Part shown: positions 32,490-40,087 of the stretch, one piece after another
How positions within the stretch are numbered: position 1 is the first letter of the stretch
Layout of the letters: each line of letters begins with the position of its first letter
Origin: JAGOGN01 sp036652735
GTDB lineage: Bacteria > Bacillota > Clostridia > Lachnospirales > Lachnospiraceae
Length of the DNA stretch: 40,099 nucleotides
Direction: 5' to 3'
Assembly (NCBI GenBank): GCA_036652735.1
Contig: JAVVVI010000020.1
Coordinates: 1 to 40,099 of the forward strand
Notes under the pieces: model-generated
Told to the model about the DNA's origin: nothing
Database searches by the model: none
What the model saw: the letters and a program-made list of their open reading frames with translations, nothing else
Position numbers and translations under genes: made by a program

Positions 32490-32550
32490 AGCGTGGAAAG
32501 TGGGCAACACTGATAGGAGAAAAGAAAGCAATACAGGAGGTTTTTTATAG

Positions 32551-33276
32551 ATGGACGAAAAGATGGAATTTCTAAAGAGACTGGATGAAATAGCAGAGAA
32601 AGGACTTGAAAAGGGCGGATTTTTATTAAGAGAAGAAGTAAAGTCCCAGTTTCAGGAAGTGGAACTTACCCAGGAGCAGATGGAATTGATTGGAGAGTAT
32701 TTACTAACCAAGCAGGTTATTTTAGAAGGTGTGCAGCCGAAAGAAATAAAGCCCAAAGAGGAGCCGGTTCTAACGCCGGCCGAAGAGGGATTTCTGAATC
32801 AATACAGAGAAGAACTGGAAGGAATTAAAAAATATTCCATGGAAGAACGCAAAGCACTGGCAGCCCAGGTTCAGAATGGAAAGGGAGAATCGGCACAACT
32901 GTCAGAAGCAATGCTTGCACCAACGCTGTCCATTGCATTGGAATATGTTGGTGGCAAAGTATTGGTAGGAGACTTGATTCAGGAAGCCAACCTGGCATTA
33001 TTACTTGGAGTGGCAGAGTTACCGGATACAAAGGAAGAGGCTATGGGATTTCTGGAAAAACGAATTCGTCTGGGTGTTGAGGGAATTCTATTTGAAGAGA
33101 CGGATATGAATTTGGAAGGGAAAAAAGTTGCAGAGAAACTCAATGCGCTGACGGATGCAATTACAGAACTCACAGAAGAGCTGGGAACAGAGGTCTCACC
33201 GGAAAATCTGGCAGAGCATATTGGAATGTCTATAGAAGAGATTGAGAATCTAATCAAATTAGCAGGAGAAGTATAA
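32551..33276 (+). CDS. Truncated sigma-70-like protein without region 4
   Basis: 241 aa. By eye it aligns with SigA: residues 1-60 like region 1.1 (EKGLEKGGFLLREEV...), 78-112 like region 1.2, and 115-157 like regions 2.1-2.2 (LSIALEYVGGKVLVGDLIQEANLALLLGVAEL, core-binding). Residues 190-241 resemble region 3 (KKVAEKLNALTDAI, then ELGTEVSPENLAEHIGMSIEEIENLIKLA). The stretch that should be 2.3-2.4 (158-185) has lost the aromatic FSTYATWW-type residues, and the protein ends where region 3 ends; no region 4 is encoded in any nearby frame. It may bind core polymerase as a decoy, anti-sigma or regulator. An intact RBS (AGGAGG) and its place inside an operon argue against a decaying pseudogene. Confidence 0.72.
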   Translation: MDEKMEFLKRLDEIAEKGLEKGGFLLREEVKSQFQEVELTQEQMELIGEYLLTKQVILEGVQPKEIKPKEEPVLTPAEEGFLNQYREELEGIKKYSMEERKALAAQVQNGKGESAQLSEAMLAPTLSIALEYVGGKVLVGDLIQEANLALLLGVAELPDTKEEAMGFLEKRIRLGVEGILFEETDMNLEGKKVAEKLNALTDAITELTEELGTEVSPENLAEHIGMSIEEIENLIKLAGEV

Positions 33277-33287
33277 GGAGGATCGCA

Positions 33288-33962
33288 ATGGGGGCATTTA
33301 TTGTAATTTCCATTCTGTTTGGAATCAACACACTGATTACAACATATCTTTTGTGTAAAAAAAGAGATCGTGACTATATACGATCAAAAATAGTCACCAG
33401 CGTTATGTTTGTATTGCTGGGAGGACTGGGACTTTTTCTTACCCAGAAAGATTTATTGGCGGAGTTGTTGCCGGGACTTATTTTCTGCTTAATTGGAGAT
33501 GGTTTGCTGGGAATGGCGGGAGAAGCGGAGAATGGATTAAAGAAAGCTCCATTTTGGGCGGGAATCGTCAGCTTTTCATTGGCACATCTGATTTTCTCCA
33601 GAGCTTTTTTGGGGCAGGTTCCAATGAACACAAGCTTGATTCTATTGGTGGCCGGGGCAGTAATTGTAATTACCTGGATTACAACGATTAGCAGAAAATT
33701 CGATTATAAGAGTCATAAATTGCCCTGTCTTATATATTCGGTATTTATTGGACTATTATGTGCAAGCGGATGCAATTTGATTCTGGGGGCAAATGGAAAT
33801 ATGCATTTTGTGATTCTTGGAATTGGCGGAATATTATTTATGATCTCGGATTTACTTCTTTCCATGAAGCTCTTTTTAATAAAAGAACCAAAGGGAATTC
33901 GAATCTTCAATCTGCCGGTTTATTATTTGGCCATTTTTTTAATCATTTATGGAGCTGCTTAA
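33288..33962 (+). CDS. YhhN-family membrane protein (lysoplasmalogenase-like)
   Basis: 224 aa, about eight transmembrane segments. YhhN/TMEM86 marks are LIGDGLLGM (about 64-72), FSLAHLIFS (about 102-110) and GGILFMISDLLLSMKLF (about 180-196) followed by YYLAIFLI, with conserved Asp in the two SD/GD motifs. Members hydrolyse the vinyl-ether bond of lysoplasmalogens; plasmalogens are known membrane lipids in anaerobic clostridia, so that role fits. RBS AAGGAGG. It starts 11 nt after the sigma-like gene. Its stop codon overlaps that of the converging LysR gene. Confidence 0.78.
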   Translation: MGAFIVISILFGINTLITTYLLCKKRDRDYIRSKIVTSVMFVLLGGLGLFLTQKDLLAELLPGLIFCLIGDGLLGMAGEAENGLKKAPFWAGIVSFSLAHLIFSRAFLGQVPMNTSLILLVAGAVIVITWITTISRKFDYKSHKLPCLIYSVFIGLLCASGCNLILGANGNMHFVILGIGGILFMISDLLLSMKLFLIKEPKGIRIFNLPVYYLAIFLIIYGAA

Positions 33963-33977
33963 ATAAGCAGCTCTTTT
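33952..33977. terminator. Bidirectional terminator shared by the YhhN and LysR genes
   Basis: GAGCTGCTT (33952-33960) pairs with AAGCAGCTC (33965-33973) around an AAAT loop, with TTTT after it on the plus strand. Both stop codons lie in the stem/loop (plus TAA 33960-33962, minus TAA 33961-33959). Confidence 0.85.
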
Positions 33978-34903
33978 GATAGTTCAATAAACTCAATGGC
34001 AGCCTTACTCAGGTAGCGGTCACGGTTATAGCCAATTGCAAGTGTCTCAATGGTGGAAGCACTTTGTAAAGGGAAAAAATCCGTTTCTCCAATTTTCCCA
34101 ACTGCGGATAAACTGGATAATGTATGAACACCACGCAGGAACATCTCCGGATAAACAGCAATCCCCACACCTTCTGTTGCCAGAGCAAAAGCAGTTTGTA
34201 TATTTTCAGTTTCTAAAGCAATAATGGGAGTGATCGTCCGCTTTTTAAAATAATCATCCATAATGGTACGAACACGGTCCCCCTTTTTTAATAGAACAAA
34301 AGGCATGGATTGAAAAGCTGAAATATCTGCGCCGGAAGCATATTTGGCTCGAATTTCATTGGCTTTTTCACCATAAATGGTATTCATAAAGGCCTTAGGA
34401 ACAACCAGAAAGAGGCGCTCCTTGGTAAGCTTGGTAATAACGGCACTTTCCAGGCGAAATGGCATAAATCCAAGGAGAAGATCGATAAATCCATGTTGGA
34501 GACTTTCTTCCAAATCTCTGGAATTCCCTTCTTCAATTCGAATATTAATAAAAGGATGGGTTTGCATAAACTGTGGCAGGAGTAAGGGCAAAATTGCCTG
34601 TCCTCTTGTATGGGAGATTCCAATTGCAAGTTCACCTCGGCAGTTGCCATTAATATCTTCGATTTCCGTTAAAAACTGGTGCTGCAGGTCTAGAATTTGA
34701 GAACCGGATTGAACCAGACATTTTCCGGAATAGGTAAGACTTAATGTAGGTACTCTTGAAAAAAGTTCTGTGTCTAGCTCTTTTTCTAATTTTGTGATAT
34801 GATTACTTAGAGCCTGCTGAGAAATATGCAGTCGTTCCGAAGCTCTGGTAATATTTAGTTCTTCAGCAGCTACGAGAAAATATTTAAGATTCAAAAAATT
34901 CAT
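33959..34903 (-). CDS. LysR-family transcriptional regulator
   Basis: 314 aa. The N-terminal winged HTH (about 1-60) has LNITRASERLHISQQALSNHITKLEKEL. The co-inducer domain (about 90-300) begins GELAIGISHTRGQAILPLLLPQF. It is divergent from the ferredoxin-korABC-sucCD operon with a 217-nt spacer, the usual arrangement for a LysR activator of the neighbouring operon. A likely co-inducer would be a metabolite of that pathway; this is inference. The start at 34903 has a G-rich RBS (GAGGGGG). Confidence 0.92.
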   Translation of the reverse strand: MNFLNLKYFLVAAEELNITRASERLHISQQALSNHITKLEKELDTELFSRVPTLSLTYSGKCLVQSGSQILDLQHQFLTEIEDINGNCRGELAIGISHTRGQAILPLLLPQFMQTHPFINIRIEEGNSRDLEESLQHGFIDLLLGFMPFRLESAVITKLTKERLFLVVPKAFMNTIYGEKANEIRAKYASGADISAFQSMPFVLLKKGDRVRTIMDDYFKKRTITPIIALETENIQTAFALATEGVGIAVYPEMFLRGVHTLSSLSAVGKIGETDFFPLQSASTIETLAIGYNRDRYLSKAAIEFIELSKELLI

Positions 34904-34952
34904 AACAGCCCCCTCATGTCTGATTTATTGGTTGTATGTTGTTGATAACCTT

Positions 34953-34981
34953 AGTGTACACCCTGGGAATACAGTGGTCAA
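34953..34981 (-). promoter_or_regulatory. Promoter of the lysR gene
   Basis: Minus strand: TTGACC (34981-34976), 17-nt spacer, TACACT (34958-34953). The symmetric element TGG-N8-CCA (34975-34988) covers the -35, in line with the known autorepression of LysR genes. Confidence 0.65.
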
Positions 34982-35007
34982 TATGCCACAACAAAAAAGT
35001 TGTGAGC

Positions 35008-35044
35008 ATCACCACGAAAAAAATGTTTTAAAATGTCGGGTGAT
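35008..35044 (+). promoter_or_regulatory. Candidate LysR binding site: inverted repeat ATCACC/GGTGAT
   Basis: ATCACC (35008-35013) and GGTGAT (35039-35044) are inverted repeats 25 nt apart that bracket the -35 region of the weak kor promoter. Supported by position only. Confidence 0.3.
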
Positions 35045-35055
35045 AGTGCTACTAT
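35027..35055 (+). promoter_or_regulatory. Weak, probably activator-dependent promoter of the kor-suc operon
   Basis: TTTAAA (35027-35032), 17-nt spacer, TACTAT (35050-35055); both hexamers match the consensus at 4 of 6 positions. Apart from this and the lysR promoter, the 217-nt intergenic region shows no gene. Confidence 0.4.
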
Positions 35056-35120
35056 AGGCGTTGGTGGGTAAAGATACTATATTTTACAAGTATATTGAAA
35101 AGAAAAAGGAAGGTAAAGTT

Positions 35121-35348
35121 ATGGCGGGAGCAAAGAAGTTAATCCTTAATACTGCCTGGTGTAAAGGATGCGGAATTTGTGCAGCATTTTGCCCGAAGGG
35201 CGTGCTTAAAGTTGAGCATGAAAAGGCAATTATTGTGAACCAAGAACAGTGTGTTTATTGTGGACAATGTGAACAGAGATGTCCGGACTATGCAATTTAT
35301 ATTGATGAAAAACAGGAGGAAGCAGCACAATGGGTAAAACAGTATTAA
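35121..35348 (+). CDS. korD: 2-oxoacid:ferredoxin oxidoreductase, ferredoxin (delta) subunit
   Basis: 75 aa with two [4Fe-4S] motifs: C14, C17, C20, C24 (CKGCGICAAFC) and C44, C47, C50, C54 (CVYCGQCEQRC). It is the electron-output subunit of the complex encoded by the next three genes. The ATG at 35121 is chosen because AGGAAGG precedes it and the protein then starts MAGAKKLILN; an in-frame start at 35061 would overlap the probable transcription start. It overlaps the alpha gene by 19 nt. Confidence 0.88.
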   Translation: MAGAKKLILNTAWCKGCGICAAFCPKGVLKVEHEKAIIVNQEQCVYCGQCEQRCPDYAIYIDEKQEEAAQWVKQY

Positions 35349-36466
35349 TGCAAGGAAACGAAGCCTGTGTGGAAGGTGCACTGGCTGCCGGAATGCGTTT
35401 TTATGCCGGTTATCCAATCACTCCTTCAACAGAAATCGCTGAGCAGTCATCTGTAAGATTACCACAGGTAGGCGGAAGATTTATTCAAATGGAAGATGAA
35501 ATTTCAAGTATGGCAGCAGTTATTGGTGCGTCAGTAGCAGGGGTAAAAGCTATGACAGCCAGCAGTGGCCCTGGAATTTCACTGAAACAGGAAAATATTG
35601 GTTACGCATGTATAACAGAAGTACCATGTGTCATTGTTGATGTACAGAGAAGTGGACCATCCACTGGTCTGCCAACAAGTCCGTCACAAGGAGACGTTAT
35701 GCAGGCACGTTGGGGAACTCATGGAGATCACCCAATGATTGTAATTTCTCCATCTAGTGTAAAAGAGACATATGAGCTGATTATTCGCTGCTTTAATTTA
35801 TCAGAAAAGTATAGAACACCTGTAATTTTCCTTATGGATGAGATCGTAGGACATTTACGTGAGGGTATTGAACTTCCTGATAAATCAGAACTTGAAATAA
35901 TAGACAGACCTGTGTGCAAATATAAAAAACAAAATGGTCTTCCATATCATGTAGCAGAAGGAATGTGCGTTCCGGAAGTTGCACCATTTGGTGAAGGACA
36001 ACGTTATCATATTACAGGACTTGCACATAATGAATCCGGATTCCCAACAAACTCAACAGAAGAAGCAGGAAAGCTTTACCGCAGACTTTTAGATAAAATC
36101 AATAATAATATAGATGATATTGTTACATATGAAGAAAAAGATTGTGAAGATGCCGATATTGCAGTGGTATGTTTTGGGGGAACCACAAGAAGTGTACTTT
36201 CAGCAATGAAACTTGCAAGAGAAAAGGGAATTAAAGTTGGAATGTTCCGTCCAATTACAATTTGGCCTTTCCCGGAGAAAGCATTGGAAGAATTATCAAA
36301 GAAAGTAAAACGTATTGTTGTTGCAGAGCATAACGACGGACAGATTTTATTGGAAGTTCAGAGAGTTGTAAAGAACAATTGTAAAGTTGATTTTATTGGA
36401 AGAATTAATGGAACAGTTATGACACCGAATGAAATATTATCTAAGATTGAAGAAGAGGAGGAGTAA
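35330..36466 (+). CDS. korA: 2-oxoacid:ferredoxin oxidoreductase alpha subunit (2-oxoglutarate type likely)
   Basis: 378 aa. It has the pyrimidine-binding module of TPP enzymes with GYPITPSTEIAE (about 23-34), IQMEDEISSMAAVIGAS, and TASSGPGISLKQENIGYA, then the domain that ends NGTVMTPNEIL. It pairs with the beta subunit below. Alpha plus delta/beta/gamma as separate genes is the four-subunit KOR/VOR layout. The KOR reading is favoured by the co-transcribed sucCD genes; a branched-chain 2-oxoacid enzyme (VOR) is the main alternative. RBS GGAGGA inside the end of the ferredoxin gene. Confidence 0.85.
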   Translation: MGKTVLMQGNEACVEGALAAGMRFYAGYPITPSTEIAEQSSVRLPQVGGRFIQMEDEISSMAAVIGASVAGVKAMTASSGPGISLKQENIGYACITEVPCVIVDVQRSGPSTGLPTSPSQGDVMQARWGTHGDHPMIVISPSSVKETYELIIRCFNLSEKYRTPVIFLMDEIVGHLREGIELPDKSELEIIDRPVCKYKKQNGLPYHVAEGMCVPEVAPFGEGQRYHITGLAHNESGFPTNSTEEAGKLYRRLLDKINNNIDDIVTYEEKDCEDADIAVVCFGGTTRSVLSAMKLAREKGIKVGMFRPITIWPFPEKALEELSKKVKRIVVAEHNDGQILLEVQRVVKNNCKVDFIGRINGTVMTPNEILSKIEEEEE

Positions 36467-36469
36467 AAA

Positions 36470-37318
36470 ATGGCAAGCGATTTAATTAATAAATATATGC
36501 GACCTGAACATCTACCTCATATTTGGTGTCCGGGTTGTGGTAATGGAATTTTAATGCGTGATGTGGCACAGGCAATTGATAACCTGGGACTGGATCATGA
36601 CAAAGTAGTGATTGTATCCGGAATTGGCTGTTCTTCAAGGGCAGCAGGATATCTTGATTTTAATACGATTCATACAACACATGGACGTGCAATTGCATTT
36701 GCTACAGGTATTAAATTAGCAAATCCGGAATTGGAAGTGATTGTAATTGCCGGAGACGGAGATATTTCCGCAATTGGTGGTAATCATTTAATTCATGCAG
36801 CCAGAAGAAATATTGGGCTTACAGTTGTTGTATTTAACAATAATATTTATGGTATGACAGGTGGACAGTATTCACCAACCACTCCAAGGGGAGAATTTGG
36901 AACAACCGCACCTTATGGTAACCTGGACCGTTCCTTCGATATTGCAGGACTTGCTTATGGAGCAGGTGCTTCTTATGCAGCAAGAGGAAGTTCTTACCAT
37001 GTACAGCAAACCACAGCTTATATTCAGCAGGGAATTTTACATAAAGGATTCTCAATTATTGATTGTGCAAGTATCTGCCCAACTTATTATGGCAGAAAGA
37101 ATAAAAAGGGTAGTGCAGTAGAGATGATGACCTGGCAGAGAGATAATGCTGTAATGCAGGAAAAAGCAGCAACGATGTCTCCGGAAGAAATGAAAGGTAA
37201 AATCACCATTGGGGTACTGGCACATACCAATTATCCGGAATTTACAGTAGAATATCAGAAGCTAATTGATAAGCTGGCAGCAGATCAGGAAGAAAAGGAG
37301 CGTGGAAAAAATGAGTAA
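36470..37318 (+). CDS. korB: 2-oxoacid:ferredoxin oxidoreductase beta subunit (TPP-binding)
   Basis: 282 aa. TPP/Mg motif GDGD (95-98) to NNNIYGMTGGQ (123-133). Cluster-ligand Cys candidates are C20, C23 and C54 (WCPGCGNG, GIGCSSR). With the alpha subunit it decarboxylates the 2-oxoacid and forms the acyl-CoA, passing electrons to ferredoxin. It starts 3 nt after the alpha gene with GAGGAGG as RBS, and overlaps the gamma gene by 8 nt. Confidence 0.87.
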   Translation: MASDLINKYMRPEHLPHIWCPGCGNGILMRDVAQAIDNLGLDHDKVVIVSGIGCSSRAAGYLDFNTIHTTHGRAIAFATGIKLANPELEVIVIAGDGDISAIGGNHLIHAARRNIGLTVVVFNNNIYGMTGGQYSPTTPRGEFGTTAPYGNLDRSFDIAGLAYGAGASYAARGSSYHVQQTTAYIQQGILHKGFSIIDCASICPTYYGRKNKKGSAVEMMTWQRDNAVMQEKAATMSPEEMKGKITIGVLAHTNYPEFTVEYQKLIDKLAADQEEKERGKNE

Positions 37319-37844
37319 CAAGATGGAAATTCGTCTGGCAGGCAGTGGCGGACAGGGAGTTATTCTTGCAACTATCATTTTGGCCGAAGCAGCAATTGAA
37401 GCCGGAAAAAATACAGCACAGTCACAGTCCTATGGACCTGAGGCTCGTGGTGGTATGTGCAAGGCGGAAGTAATTATTGATGACGATCCAATTGGTTTTA
37501 CAAAGGTTACAGAGCCGACCTTCCTAATGGCATTAACACAGCAGTCATTAGATAAATATGCCAAGACAATTAACAGAGAATGCCTTATTTTGGTAGATTC
37601 CAGCCTTAAGGTGCCGGAATATCTTGAAGTGAAAAAAGTAACAAAAGCACCAATTTTAGCAACAGCAGTTGAAAAAGTCGGCAAGGCTTTTACTGCCAAT
37701 ATTGTTGCTGTGGGTGCAATCAATAAATTATTGAATTTAGTAACAGAAGAGCAGCTAAAAACTGCAGTATTAGGACATGTTCCAAAGGGAACAGAAGCAA
37801 TTAATGAGAAAGCCCTTCAAGAAGGTGCTGCACTCATAAAGTAG
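37311..37844 (+). CDS. korC: 2-oxoacid:ferredoxin oxidoreductase gamma subunit
   Basis: 177 aa. It opens with the family motif RLAGSGGQGVILA (about 8-20) and continues QSYGPEARGGMCKAEVII, both typical of the gamma subunit that binds at the alpha/beta interface. The ATG at 37311 fits the GGAG-like RBS upstream (GGAGCG at about 37297); the in-frame ATG at 37266 lies deep inside korB. sucC follows after 9 nt. Confidence 0.87.
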   Translation: MSNKMEIRLAGSGGQGVILATIILAEAAIEAGKNTAQSQSYGPEARGGMCKAEVIIDDDPIGFTKVTEPTFLMALTQQSLDKYAKTINRECLILVDSSLKVPEYLEVKKVTKAPILATAVEKVGKAFTANIVAVGAINKLLNLVTEEQLKTAVLGHVPKGTEAINEKALQEGAALIK

Positions 37845-37853
37845 GAGGGCAAC

Positions 37854-39035
37854 GTGAAGATTCATGAATATCAAGCGAAATCGCTTATGGCAAGTTATAA
37901 CATACCGGTATCAAAAGGAGTAGTAGCTCATAATGCTTTAGAAGCATGGGAAGCTGCAAAATTACTGGGCGGAAAGTGCATTGTAAAGGCACAGGTTCAC
38001 TCCGGTGGACGAGGAAAAGCAGGCGGAGTGAAATTTGCACAGAATTCTGCAGAGGCGGAAGAAGTAGCGGAAGAGATGCTGGGAATGAACCTGATAACAA
38101 ACCAGACAGGTCCGGAGGGTAAAATTGTTCGCAAAGTTTTAATAGAAGAACCTGCGAATATAAAGAACGAATATTATTTAAGTATTACGCTTGATAATGA
38201 GTCTGCCGGTCTGGTAATTATTGCCTCAGCAGCAGGTGGTACTGAGATCGAAGAAATTAGTGAGACACGTCCGGAATTAATTATAAAGGAACCAATTTCA
38301 CCAAGTACCGGTTATAAATCATACCACGGAAGAAATATTGTAAAAGGTATGGGAATACCAAAAGAGATGGCCAATGAATTTATTGCAATGCTTGGTAATC
38401 TTAATCGTTTATTTATGGAAAAAGACTGTTCATTGGTAGAGATTAATCCATTGGTAATAACAGAAGAAGGAAAATTTCTGGCACTGGATGCGAAAATTAA
38501 TTTTGATGACAATGCATTGTTCCGTCACAAAGATATTTTAGCTATGCGAGATTTAGAAGAAGAAAATCCAAAAGAAGTAAAGGCTTCCCGCTATGATTTA
38601 AACTATATTTCTTTAGATGGAAGTATTGGATGCATGGTTAACGGAGCCGGACTTGCAATGGCAACCATGGATATTATTCAAAAATTTGGTGGAACGCCGG
38701 CAAACTTCCTTGATGTAGGTGGAAGTGCAACCAAGGAAAAAGTAGCAGGTGCTTTTGAAATTTTACTTTCCGACAAAAATGTAAAAGCAATTATGGTTAA
38801 CATTTTTGGTGGAATTATGAAGTGTGACGTAATTGCAGAAGGAATTGTGGAAGCGGCAAAGAAAATAGATATTAATGTACCTTTGGTTGTTCGTTTGGAA
38901 GGAACCAATCTGGAATTGGGCAAAGAGATTCTTAAAAAATCAGGATTGGCAATTATTTCAGCGGAAGATATGGCGGAAGCGGCAAAGATTTGTGCGGATA
39001 AAGTCAGAGAACTTGATGGAGGTGGAAACGAATGA
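37854..39035 (+). CDS. sucC: Succinyl-CoA synthetase (ADP-forming) beta subunit
   Basis: 393 aa, usual length. ATP-grasp N-terminal half starts MKIHEYQAKSLMASYNIPV with KAQVHSGGRGKAGGVK. The CoA-ligase half has GSIGCMVNGAGLAMATMD, FLDVGGSATKEKV and VNIFGGIMKCD. With SucD it converts an acyl-CoA + ADP + Pi to the acid + CoA + ATP. GTG start at 37854 with GGAGGG upstream. Co-transcribed with korDABC, so it very probably uses the acyl-CoA made by that complex. Confidence 0.93.
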   Translation: MKIHEYQAKSLMASYNIPVSKGVVAHNALEAWEAAKLLGGKCIVKAQVHSGGRGKAGGVKFAQNSAEAEEVAEEMLGMNLITNQTGPEGKIVRKVLIEEPANIKNEYYLSITLDNESAGLVIIASAAGGTEIEEISETRPELIIKEPISPSTGYKSYHGRNIVKGMGIPKEMANEFIAMLGNLNRLFMEKDCSLVEINPLVITEEGKFLALDAKINFDDNALFRHKDILAMRDLEEENPKEVKASRYDLNYISLDGSIGCMVNGAGLAMATMDIIQKFGGTPANFLDVGGSATKEKVAGAFEILLSDKNVKAIMVNIFGGIMKCDVIAEGIVEAAKKIDINVPLVVRLEGTNLELGKEILKKSGLAIISAEDMAEAAKICADKVRELDGGGNE

Positions 39036-39934
39036 GTATTTTAATTAATAAGGACACCCGTCTAGTTGTTCAGGGAATCAGCGGAGAGCAGGGACAGTTT
39101 CATACAGAGCAGATGATACAGTACGGAACCCAGGTAGTTGCAGGCGTAACACCCGGAAAAGGTGGAATGAAGATCTTGGGAGTTCCTGTATTCGATATGG
39201 TCAAGGAAGCTGTAAAAGCAACACAGGCAAATACTTCGATTATCTACGTGCCCCCAAGTTATGCAGCAGATGCAATTTTTGAAGCGGTGGATGCAGGAAT
39301 TGAATTGGTTGTTTGTATTACAGAGGGAATTCCGGTATTGGATATGGCAAAAGTAAAGACTTATTTAGTTGGTAAGAAGACGCGTTTACTGGGACCAAAC
39401 TGTCCGGGACTCATTACACCGGATGAATGCAAAGTCGGAATTTTACCTGGATATATCTGCAAGAAGGGACATGTGGGAATTGTATCTCGTTCAGGAACGC
39501 TGACGTATGAAGCAATTAACCAGTTGTCTGTCCGTAACATAGGACAGTCCAGTGCAGTTGGAATTGGTGGAGATCCAATCAGAGGAACCAGATTTACCGA
39601 TGTATTAGCGCTATATGAGAATGATCCGGATACGTATGCGGTGATTTTAGTTGGTGAAATTGGTGGTACCGGTGAAGAAGAAGCAGCGGAGTATATTAAA
39701 ACACATATGACTAAACCTGTTGCAGCTTTTATTTCCGGACAGACAGCACCAAAGGGAAAGCGTATGGGTCATGCCGGAGCAATTATTTCAGGAGGAAAAG
39801 GAACTGCAGCTGGAAAGATTGCAGCGCTGGAATCCGTTGGAGCATATGTTGCATCCACACCTGATAAAATTGGAGAGGCATTGGTGGAAGCAATTAAAGA
39901 GGCAGGAATCTATGAGAAATGTCTCATTCAGTAA
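39032..39934 (+). CDS. sucD: Succinyl-CoA synthetase (ADP-forming) alpha subunit
   Basis: 300 aa. The CoA-binding N-terminal Rossmann domain has QGISGEQGQFHTEQM and GVTPGKGG. The phosphorylated histidine is H247 in MGHAGAIISGGKGTA. The SRSGTLTYEA and VGIGGDPIRGTRFTDVL motifs are intact. It overlaps sucC by four bases (ATGA), so the two subunits are made together. It ends the operon. Confidence 0.95.
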   Translation: MSILINKDTRLVVQGISGEQGQFHTEQMIQYGTQVVAGVTPGKGGMKILGVPVFDMVKEAVKATQANTSIIYVPPSYAADAIFEAVDAGIELVVCITEGIPVLDMAKVKTYLVGKKTRLLGPNCPGLITPDECKVGILPGYICKKGHVGIVSRSGTLTYEAINQLSVRNIGQSSAVGIGGDPIRGTRFTDVLALYENDPDTYAVILVGEIGGTGEEEAAEYIKTHMTKPVAAFISGQTAPKGKRMGHAGAIISGGKGTAAGKIAALESVGAYVASTPDKIGEALVEAIKEAGIYEKCLIQ

Positions 39935-39943
39935 ATGAAAGAC

Positions 39944-39976
39944 TATCCGGACACAGTTATTGTGCCCGGATATTTT
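39944..39976 (+). terminator. Intrinsic terminator after sucD
   Basis: TATCCGG (39944-39950) pairs with CCGGATA (39966-39972). Past one A-C mismatch, CACA (39952-39955) pairs with TGTG (39961-39964). A four-T tail follows. Confidence 0.85.
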
Positions 39977-40017
39977 GTATAAGGAAGAAACGGTAACAGA
40001 AAGTTCATACTTTTGTC

Positions 40018-40047
40018 TTGTACTACCTGTCCATAATTTGGTATAAT
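40018..40047 (+). promoter_or_regulatory. Promoter of the gene leaving the window
   Basis: TTGTAC (40018-40023), 18-nt spacer, TATAAT (40042-40047), with TGG before it as an extended -10. Confidence 0.7.
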
Positions 40048-40087
40048 AGAACCTGTAAAGAGTAATAAGAGTCCGAGAGGAGAAGGT

